Below are positions 5,730 to 10,742 of a stretch of DNA of 10,742 nucleotides, piece after piece. The notes below the pieces were generated by a model. The model had not been told where the DNA came from and ran no database searches. It saw only the letters and a program-made list of their open reading frames with translations. A program made the translations under genes and the position numbers. The DNA is from Oribacterium sp. UBA6992. Lineage in GTDB: Bacteria > Bacillota > Clostridia > Lachnospirales > Lachnospiraceae. The stretch covers positions 1 through 10,742 of the forward strand of contig DJXY01000017.1 in the NCBI GenBank assembly GCA_002449915.1, read 5' to 3'. Positions within the stretch are counted from its first letter, which is position 1; each line of letters starts with the position of its first letter.

Positions 5730-6968
5730 TTATTTCCGGACACCTACCATACCGGTTGTAAGGTTCTTCAGTACATCCACCATGGTCCGCATGGAATTAA
5801 TGTTAAGATACTCATAGATGCCATGGTAGTTCTCGCCCCCGGTCGAGAGGTTGGGGCAAGGCAGTCCGCGGAAGGAAAGCCGCGCGCCATCTGTGCCGCC
5901 GCGGATTGGAACCGTGCGTGCCTCCACGCCAGCTTTGGCAAAGGCTTCCTTGGCCTGGTCAATCAGGTACATATGGGGCAGGATCTTCTCCTTCATATTA
6001 TAGTAAGAGTCCTTAACCATAACCTGCACTTCCGCGTCTGTCCCGGCATATTTTTCATTCAACTGATCTGCTGCTGCCTGGAACTGCTGCTTCTTTGCCT
6101 CAAATTTCTCACGGTCATGATCCCGGATAATATACTTCATTACACAATCCGTCTCATCTCCCTCAATCGAGCAAAGATGGAAAAATCCCTCATAGCCCTC
6201 TGTATTGGAAGGGCGGCACGGCGGAAGCAGTCTATCAAATTCCATCGCTACCAGAGATGCGTTGATCATCTTATCCTTGGCAGAGCCAGGATGTACATTG
6301 ACCCCGTGAATATGCACGGTGCCGGAGGCCGCATTGAAGTTTTCATATTCGATCTCTCCCAAGGTTCCGCCATCCACAGTATAGGCGACTTCCGCGCCAA
6401 AATCAGCAAGATCAAGCAGCTCTGCTCCGCTTCCGATCTCCTCATCCGGTGTAAAGCCGATCTCAAGCTCTCCATGCTTAACTTCCGGATGCGTGAGGAA
6501 ATACTCCGCCATCTGCATGATCTCTGCAACGCCCGCCTTGTCATCTGCTCCCAGCAGTGTAGAACCATCCGTCACAAGGAGATCCGCTCCCCGCGCATCT
6601 AGAAGGTGCGGGAATGTCTTCGGCGACAATACAACGCCATGACCAAGTGTAATATCTCCTCCATCATAATTTTTAACAACGCGGGGATTGACATTGGCCC
6701 CGGAAGCAGATGGTGAGGTATCCATATGCGCGATAAATCCAAGTCGCGGAGTGACGGCATTCATCTCCGGATCCAGATTGGATGGGATCCTTGCATAAAC
6801 ATAGCACTGCTCTGTGATCTTGACCCGTTCTGCGCCCAGGTTCTTAAGCTCCTCGACAAGCATCCGACCAAGATCAAACTGCTTCATGGTAGACGGTGTC
6901 GTCCCGGAGCTCTCCGAGGACTGGGTGTCCACCTTTACGTAATTCATGATTCTGTCTAATACATCCAT
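5730..6968 (-). CDS. pepT: Peptidase T (tripeptide aminopeptidase)
   Basis: A 412-residue M20-family metallopeptidase that removes the N-terminal residue from tripeptides in the cytoplasm, using two zinc ions. Expected ligands are all visible: HMD (His81, Asp83), GADDKAG with bridging Asp142, DEEIGSG with the catalytic base Glu176 and ligand Glu177, VDGG with Asp199, and the C-terminal GGENYHGIYEY histidine near residue 380. The dimerisation lid (about 208-320) contains the substrate-contacting HIHGVNVHPGSAK segment. Length equals the family's usual 405-412. The ATG at 6966-6968 overlaps the metA stop by one base (TAATG), so its translation is coupled to metA and it is the second gene of that operon. 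A terminator follows 30 nt after the stop. Linking a tripeptidase to methionine synthesis suggests two routes to supply methionine, but this is an inference. Confidence 0.96.
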   Translation of the reverse strand: MDVLDRIMNYVKVDTQSSESSGTTPSTMKQFDLGRMLVEELKNLGAERVKITEQCYVYARIPSNLDPEMNAVTPRLGFIAHMDTSPSASGANVNPRVVKNYDGGDITLGHGVVLSPKTFPHLLDARGADLLVTDGSTLLGADDKAGVAEIMQMAEYFLTHPEVKHGELEIGFTPDEEIGSGAELLDLADFGAEVAYTVDGGTLGEIEYENFNAASGTVHIHGVNVHPGSAKDKMINASLVAMEFDRLLPPCRPSNTEGYEGFFHLCSIEGDETDCVMKYIIRDHDREKFEAKKQQFQAAADQLNEKYAGTDAEVQVMVKDSYYNMKEKILPHMYLIDQAKEAFAKAGVEARTVPIRGGTDGARLSFRGLPCPNLSTGGENYHGIYEYLNINSMRTMVDVLKNLTTGMVGVRK

Positions 6969-7960
6969 TAGTTTGCCCCCATAATAGTATCCCGTTCGCC
7001 GACATGGTCTCCCTTAAGATAGCTGTCATACTGCACCGGCTTCAGCTCCTTAAGATCATACGGAGTTTCCTGATACACAAAGTTCAGCCAGTTGGTATAG
7101 GTACAGTTAGATGTGGATCTCCAGGAGAGGATCGGCTCCTTTGACGGGTCATTGTCTCTATAATAGTTTACCGGGATATCCGGGTTCAGACCCTTGGCAA
7201 CGTCCCTCTTATATTCCTTATCCAGATCATATTTATCATACTCGGAGTGACCGGTGATAAAAATCTGGCGTGAAGAACATGCCAGGATCATATAGCTGCC
7301 GCCCTCCTCCGGATTGTCGGATTCTGCAACCATATAAAGCTCCGGATTGCTGCGGACCGCCGCCTCATCGATGCCGGTATAACGTGAAATCGGAACCATA
7401 AAATAGTCATCCATGCCACGCATAATCATCTTTTTACGATGAACCACTTTCTGCCGGTAAATACCGCTCAGCTTCTTTGGCAGCAGGACCTTTTGTATCC
7501 CATAATGATAGTAAAGTCCAGCCTGTGCACCCCAGCAGATATGAAACGTGGAAAACACATGTGTCTCCGACCATTTCATAATCTCTGTCAGCTCCTGCCA
7601 GTATTCCACCTCCTCAAATGGCATTTTTTCCACCGGCGCGCCGGTAATGATCAGACCATCAAAGGCTTCATTTTCAATCTGATCCAACGTTACATAAAAT
7701 TTGTTTAAATGCGATGCATCCGTATGCGTAGCCCGATGGCTGGCTACCTTCATCAGCGTAATCTCCGTCTGGATCGGGAAGTTGGAAAGCACCCTCAGAA
7801 TATCCAGCTCTGTATCCTCCTTGAGAGGCATGAGATTAAGAATCGCAATCCTCAGCGGACGGATCTGCTGTGAGATCGCACGGGCTTCATCCATGACAAA
7901 AATATTTTCAGATTCCAATATATGCTTTGCAGGTAAATCATTCTGTACCTTGATTGGCAT
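6968..7960 (-). CDS. metA: Homoserine O-acyltransferase, predicted acetyl-CoA-dependent
   Basis: A 330-residue MetA-family enzyme of the glutamine-amidotransferase-like fold that acylates L-homoserine, the committed step of methionine synthesis. Catalytic residues: Cys142 (HICWGAQAG), His238 and Glu240 (TGHSEYD). Acyl donor: residue 111 in TGAPVE is Glu. In this family Glu111 restricts the pocket to acetyl-CoA, whereas E. coli has Gly and uses succinyl-CoA, so this should be an O-acetyltransferase despite the common 'succinyltransferase' label. Start choice: ATG at 7958-7960 gives the conserved MPIKV opening and has GGAGGTGA at ideal distance; an in-frame GTG at 7969 lies inside that binding site. 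It overlaps pepT by one base. A promoter (8008-8037) is suggested. No riboswitch precedes it, unlike the divergent metK. Confidence 0.95.
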   Translation of the reverse strand: MPIKVQNDLPAKHILESENIFVMDEARAISQQIRPLRIAILNLMPLKEDTELDILRVLSNFPIQTEITLMKVASHRATHTDASHLNKFYVTLDQIENEAFDGLIITGAPVEKMPFEEVEYWQELTEIMKWSETHVFSTFHICWGAQAGLYYHYGIQKVLLPKKLSGIYRQKVVHRKKMIMRGMDDYFMVPISRYTGIDEAAVRSNPELYMVAESDNPEEGGSYMILACSSRQIFITGHSEYDKYDLDKEYKRDVAKGLNPDIPVNYYRDNDPSKEPILSWRSTSNCTYTNWLNFVYQETPYDLKELKPVQYDSYLKGDHVGERDTIMGAN

Positions 7961-8007
7961 GAACTTCACCTCCGGTAAATTGTATAATATTTAACAGGAA
8001 TGCTATC

Positions 8008-8037
8008 AGTATATACCATGCACGATAGTTTTGGCAA
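8008..8037 (-). promoter_or_regulatory. Probable promoter for metA-pepT
   Basis: Minus-strand TTGCCA (8032-8037) with TATACT (8008-8013) at 18-bp spacing, or TATATA at 16 bp, gives a moderate sigma-A promoter and a leader of about 40 nt, too short for an S-box or T-box. Confidence 0.45.
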
Positions 8038-8093
8038 TTCGGAGAATGCAGAGATTTACAGAGTTCGCCCCGCTTTACCGGATTTGATCCGCA

Positions 8094-8166
8094 TTTGACC
8101 GGTCAAAAGCATTAACGTAAAGAGCACCTGACTGTCATGACCAAAGACAGCGCGCCTGACCGTCAG
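8094..8166. repeat. Cluster of palindromes and short direct repeats between metA and metK
   Basis: TTTGACCGGTCAAA (8094-8107) is a perfect 14-bp palindrome. CCTGACYGTCA occurs twice, at 8127-8137 (with T) and 8155-8165 (with C); the second copy forms CTGACCGTCAG, itself a 5-1-5 palindrome. GTCATGAC (8134-8141) is another palindrome. All share TGAC/GTCA half-sites and lie upstream of both divergent promoters, so they could be operators for a methionine regulator. No known operator is matched. Confidence 0.5.
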
Positions 8167-8203
8167 CTTACAGTCATTCACAAAAACAGGGCGAAAACAG
8201 CGC

Positions 8204-8231
8204 TTGACATATATCCATGATCTGTTACAAT
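8204..8231 (+). promoter_or_regulatory. Promoter for metK
   Basis: Consensus TTGACA (8204-8209), a 16-bp spacer and TACAAT (8226-8231) with an upstream TGT make a strong promoter. The start near 8238 lies about 12 nt before the riboswitch aptamer. Confidence 0.8.
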
Positions 8232-8249
8232 ATGTTGCACAAACATATA

Positions 8250-8351
8250 CTTATTCAGAGACGGCGGAGCTACATAGGAGCGATGAAACCGCAGCAACCC
8301 CGGAAACGGAAGGTGCTAACCTGAGCGAACAATTTTGTTTCGAGCAATAAG
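8250..8351 (+). promoter_or_regulatory. SAM-I (S-box) riboswitch aptamer upstream of metK
   Basis: The aptamer is closed by P1, CTTATT (8250-8255) with AATAAG (8346-8351). The S-box signature follows in order: AGAG, the GGCGGAG / GATGAAACC kink-turn arms, GCAACC, a CCG-GAAA-CGG hairpin (8300-8309), AAGGTGCTAACC, and a P4 helix (about 8325-8345). It senses S-adenosylmethionine, the product of the downstream enzyme, so SAM should stabilise P1 and favour termination. CGAACAA (8326-8332) in P4 is exactly complementary to TTGTTCG (8378-8384) in the terminator, a possible antiterminator pairing, though I have not folded it. Confidence 0.92.
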
Positions 8352-8366
8352 ACGGAAGAATGTTAC

Positions 8367-8400
8367 GGACTGTCGATTTGTTCGGCAGTCCTTTTCTTTT
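8367..8400 (+). terminator. Riboswitch-controlled terminator
   Basis: GGACTGTCGA (8367-8376) pairs with TCGGCAGTCC (8382-8391), ten pairs with one G-U, around a 5-nt loop, followed by TTTTCTTTT. It lies between the aptamer and the metK ribosome binding site, as expected for the off state of an S-box leader. Confidence 0.92.
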
Positions 8401-8442
8401 GCTTACATTATCATATGCCTGTTATGGCAGAAAGGAACCATT

Positions 8443-9501
8443 ATGCTATTTTCATCTGAGCAGGTATCCAATGGACATCCTGACAAGATCTGCGACCAGA
8501 TTTCTGACGCAATCGTAACTGACATTCTGCAGCATGATCCCAACGGCCGTATTGCTGCGGAAACCGTCATCAAGGACTACGAAATCACGATCCTTGGCGA
8601 GGTAACCACCAACTACGATCCGGACTACGATACCTTGACAAGAGCTGTCCTTACCAAAATCGGACTTGAAAATGTCGATAAATATAACATTCGCCTGCTG
8701 ATCTCCAAGCAGTCTCCGGACATTGCGATGGGTGTTGACCGCGAGGGTGCGGGCGATCAAGGCATGATGTTTGGATATGCCACCAATGAAACCAGGGAGA
8801 TGCTTCCGATCCCTTATGTCCTGTCTACAAAGGCACTGCTTAAGCTCCGGGATTTTAATCTGCGTGACGGATTTAGGAAACTGCGTCCGGATGCCAAAGC
8901 GCAGGTCAGCTACGACTATGCTGCCGGAAGAATTGATACCTTCCTGATCTCCACGCAGCATGCCGAGGAAACTTCCCTTACAGAAGTGCGGGAAATTGTC
9001 ACCGGCATCATGATGGAAACCGCACAGGAGATGGAGCTCAATACAGATTTCCGCGTACTTGTTAATCCGACAGGCCGTTTTGTGCTCGGTTCCTCCTTTG
9101 CAGATTCCGGTCTCACCGGCAGAAAGATTATCGCCGATACCTATGGCGGAGCTGCGCATCATGGTGGTGGAGCATTTTCCGGCAAGGATCCTTCCAAGGT
9201 GGATCGCTCCGCAGCCTATATGGCACGTAAGATCGCACGTGATATTGTGAATGCCGGCAAGGCGGACCGCTGCGAGGTACAGCTTGCCTATGCCATCGGC
9301 GTTGCAGAGCCGGTATCCGTATATGTGGACTGCTTTGGCACAGAGCATGAGGACCGGAATCAGATCTGGGAATCCATCCGCGAGAACTACGATCTGACCC
9401 CCAAGGGCATTATCCGTTCCCTGCACCTCCTTAATGTGGATTACAATCTGGTTTCCTCCTATGGTCACTTTGGCAAGCCGGAGCTTCCCTGGGAGAAATA
9501 A
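8443..9501 (+). CDS. metK: S-adenosylmethionine synthetase, compact form
   Basis: A 352-residue enzyme making SAM from methionine and ATP in the cytoplasm. Signatures are GHPDK (11-15), GAGDQG (102-107), RPDAKAQV (148-155), DSGLTGRK (221-228) and GGGAFSGKD (241-249), which cover the ATP, methionine and metal-binding residues. Typical bacterial MetK is 380-400 residues. This one is shorter because of trimmed loops before GAGDQG (no long segment after the fourth strand), a shortened LPIPYVLSTKALLKLRDFN region, and an end right after HFGKPELPWEK, lacking the usual last helix. All key residues are kept, so it should be active. Start choice: ATG 8443 with AAAGGA 6 nt upstream; the open frame extends back to 8335, but that part is riboswitch and terminator. 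A terminator (9619-9651) closes the unit. Confidence 0.96.
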   Translation: MLFSSEQVSNGHPDKICDQISDAIVTDILQHDPNGRIAAETVIKDYEITILGEVTTNYDPDYDTLTRAVLTKIGLENVDKYNIRLLISKQSPDIAMGVDREGAGDQGMMFGYATNETREMLPIPYVLSTKALLKLRDFNLRDGFRKLRPDAKAQVSYDYAAGRIDTFLISTQHAEETSLTEVREIVTGIMMETAQEMELNTDFRVLVNPTGRFVLGSSFADSGLTGRKIIADTYGGAAHHGGGAFSGKDPSKVDRSAAYMARKIARDIVNAGKADRCEVQLAYAIGVAEPVSVYVDCFGTEHEDRNQIWESIRENYDLTPKGIIRSLHLLNVDYNLVSSYGHFGKPELPWEK

Positions 9502-9618
9502 ATGCCATCTATGATATGACCTGTGAGGTCCGGATCTTTGTACGCTCCGGTACCTTACATAAAGTGCAAAAGGTCTCCAGCACAGGTACTTGGTTTCACG
9601 AAACGCCTATGCTAAAAT

Positions 9619-9651
9619 AATGCAGTCACAGAAAACTGTGGCTGCATTTTT
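9619..9651 (+). terminator. Rho-independent terminator after metK
   Basis: AATGCAGTCACAG (9619-9631) and CTGTGGCTGCATT (9636-9648) form a 13-bp stem with one G-U pair and an AAAA loop, followed by five U. The 117 bases between the metK stop and this hairpin hold no recognisable gene. Confidence 0.92.
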
Positions 9652-9684
9652 GTTACATAAATACGTTAGTATGAGGTATGGAAA

Positions 9685-10416
9685 TTGAAGCATCCCGATT
9701 GTAAAAAACGCACGGACCACAAAATGATGAAGACCAGGCCGATCTGGCATGACATGCTGAAGCTGGATCTCCTTTCAGGACTGCTGCTGGAAGCTCTCGT
9801 CCTTCTGGTCTCACTGCTTGCCTTCCATATACGCTATCCGAGACTCACATTTTCAAGATCATGGTTTCTGAATGCAATGTATTTATTTCTGATGCTCCCA
9901 TTCCTCGTTGGATTTTTTGGTATTGCGGCAAGAAGCTTTGCAAGGGGAGCATGGGTTCGGGCTCTGATCCGGCTCTCTCTCCCGGCACAGCTCATCGGCA
10001 TCATTTCAGCCATTACTCTATGCCTGCTGCCGCCATACTGTTCTGCTACCAGAAACCCGAAGCAGTATCTGCGTTTTGACAAAATGAATACCGAGATGGA
10101 GCATGAGCTTCGAGAGATCTTTCCATCAGAAATCCCGCAAACTGCCATGGATATAAACTATCAGTACTATAAATACGAAAGTATACTTGAGGAAACGCTC
10201 CACCTCTCGCTCGGTGTTACGATGGATGCGGAAGCATTCCAATCCGAAGCAGACAGGGTACAGGCCCTGCCTGTACTCGCAGATGCCGATAGAAGCTCCG
10301 ATGATACGATTCTGATGCTTGATACCATCGACAAGCAGGGAATCGAAATCCATATTACCATGGACCGTCAGTTTCGCCGGGTCATCTATTCTGCGTCCTA
10401 TCGCATCCGAAAATGA
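9685..10416 (+). CDS. Unrecognised membrane protein with extracytoplasmic C-terminal domain
   Basis: A 243-residue protein I do not recognise. A Lys/Arg-rich start (residues 1-27) is followed by three hydrophobic helices at about 28-49, 62-81 and 98-117. Positive charges flank them so that the N-terminus and the ARSFARGAWVRALIR loop face the cytoplasm. The charged C-terminal half (118-243, with EMEHELREIFPSEIPQT near 137-153 and DRQFRRVIYSASYRIRK at the end) would then lie outside. Start choice: TTG at 9685 has GAGG 8 nt upstream; in-frame ATGs at 9724 and 9727 lack a binding site but would also keep all helices. It is a single-gene unit between the metK terminator and the shared terminator at 10421-10475; no clear promoter is visible. 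No enzymatic motif is seen, so no function is proposed. Confidence 0.75.
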   Translation: MKHPDCKKRTDHKMMKTRPIWHDMLKLDLLSGLLLEALVLLVSLLAFHIRYPRLTFSRSWFLNAMYLFLMLPFLVGFFGIAARSFARGAWVRALIRLSLPAQLIGIISAITLCLLPPYCSATRNPKQYLRFDKMNTEMEHELREIFPSEIPQTAMDINYQYYKYESILEETLHLSLGVTMDAEAFQSEADRVQALPVLADADRSSDDTILMLDTIDKQGIEIHITMDRQFRRVIYSASYRIRK

Positions 10417-10420
10417 ACGA

Positions 10421-10475
10421 CAAAAAAAGGGGACAAGTATCTGTATCTTACAAACTACTTATCCCCTCGTTTTTC
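10421..10475. terminator. Terminator shared by the membrane-protein gene and tpiA
   Basis: Twelve-base arms (10428-10439 and 10456-10467; AGGGGACAAGTA against TACTTATCCCCT) surround a 16-nt loop. Minus strand: the odd pair is G-U and is followed by seven U, a strong terminator for tpiA. Plus strand: that position is a C-A mismatch, followed by CGTTTTTC, a weaker terminator for the membrane-protein gene. Confidence 0.88.
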
Positions 10476-10484
10476 TTGCGCTAC

Positions 10485-10742
10485 TTACTTATTATAATTT
10501 ACAATCGTTCCAAAATCTGCTTTCAGAGAAGCACCGCCAATCAGACCGCCATCAATGTCCGGCTGAGCGAGCAGCTCCTTGCAGTTACCGGCATTCATAG
10601 AACCGCCATACTGGATACGGATTGCCTCTGCAGTATCTGTACCATAGATCGCAGCGATAGTATCACGGATTGCCTTGCATACTTCTTCTGCCTGTGCTGC
10701 AGTAGCTGTCTTTCCGGTACCAATAGCCCAGATTGGCTCATA
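10485..10742 (-). CDS. tpiA: Triosephosphate isomerase, C-terminal part (cut by window edge)
   Basis: The last 85 residues of the glycolytic enzyme interconverting dihydroxyacetone phosphate and glyceraldehyde 3-phosphate. The first residues seen, [14 protein letters not shown], contain the catalytic Glu and the mobile phosphate-gripping loop 6. RIQYGGSMN and [11 protein letters not shown] are the phosphate-binding loops 7 and 8. The protein ends FGTIVNYNK followed by TAA (10485-10487). Only this part can be assessed, and it is intact. A terminator follows within 20 nt, so tpiA is the last gene of its transcript here, instead of continuing into gpmI as in many related genomes. Confidence 0.97.
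   Translation of the reverse strand, partial: YEPIWAIGTGKTATAAQAEEVCKAIRDTIAAIYGTDTAEAIRIQYGGSMNAGNCKELLAQPDIDGGLIGGASLKADFGTIVNYNK

Noticed and set aside
5459..5743. Minus-strand 94-residue hydrophobic reading frame
   Set aside because: It starts inside the pepT C-terminus in another frame, runs through the terminator stem and lies in AT-rich sequence. The hydrophobicity follows from composition, and no ribosome binding site supports an internal start.
5823..6602. Plus-strand frame of 259 residues opposite pepT
   Set aside because: It is a shadow of the pepT coding strand with a composition-driven sequence and no start signals.
7961..7969. GTG start adding three residues to MetA
   Set aside because: That codon falls within the GGAGGTGA ribosome binding site; the conserved MPI opening starts at 7960.
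8335..8442. Upstream extension of the metK frame
   Set aside because: It overlaps the riboswitch P4/P1 and the terminator, and the MetK family begins at the ATG at 8443, which has a good ribosome binding site.
8452..9468. Long antisense frame (338 residues) opposite metK
   Set aside because: It mirrors the metK codon pattern; the translation shows no family motif and has no promoter or ribosome binding site.
9502..9610. Possible frameshifted C-terminus of metK
   Set aside because: None of the frames after the stop gives a recognisable MetK C-terminal helix, and short frames close quickly.
1..10742. CRISPR array, tRNA or rRNA genes, insertion sequences, phage genes
   Set aside because: No regularly spaced repeats, cloverleaf with CCA-type ends, transposase or integrase motifs, or target-site duplications were found on reading through both strands.

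Overview
The window looks like core chromosome of a Gram-positive strict anaerobe, most probably a Lachnospiraceae member (Clostridia). The reasons are a reverse-type rubrerythrin paired with a PerR-like repressor, a SAM-I riboswitch on metK, compact intergenic regions with U-tract terminators, AAGGAG-type ribosome binding sites, and a glycolytic tpiA/gpmI pairing at the two edges. The genus is an inference. I see no phage, plasmid, insertion-sequence or CRISPR signal.

Layout, left to right: the 5' end of gpmI (minus, cut by the window edge) with its own promoter and a structured leader; a minus-strand peroxide-stress pair, perR then reverse rubrerythrin, driven by a strong promoter overlapping a 23-bp palindrome that resembles a PerR box; a plus-strand pair, rfbC and an RluA-family pseudouridine synthase; a minus-strand Sir2 deacylase and 5-formyl-THF cyclo-ligase; a gene-poor 630-bp interval that appears to encode a plus-strand structured RNA with its own promoter; a minus-strand metA-pepT operon with overlapping stop and start; a divergent metK controlled by a SAM-I riboswitch and terminator; an unrecognised three-pass membrane protein; and the 3' end of tpiA (minus, cut by the edge).

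How the genes fit together: metA (predicted acetyl-CoA-dependent from Glu111), metK and the folate enzyme fthC all serve methionine/SAM and one-carbon metabolism, but as separate transcription units. PerR and rubrerythrin form a peroxide-sensing and peroxide-reducing unit. The two edge genes, tpiA and gpmI, are often adjacent in a Firmicutes glycolytic operon. Here they keep the same strand and order but are separated by about 10.3 kb of unrelated genes on both strands.

The observation most likely to be new is the apparent non-coding RNA starting near 5190. It has an extended -10 promoter, several hairpins, a possible loop-loop pseudoknot and no credible ORF. I could not assign it to a known family by eye.
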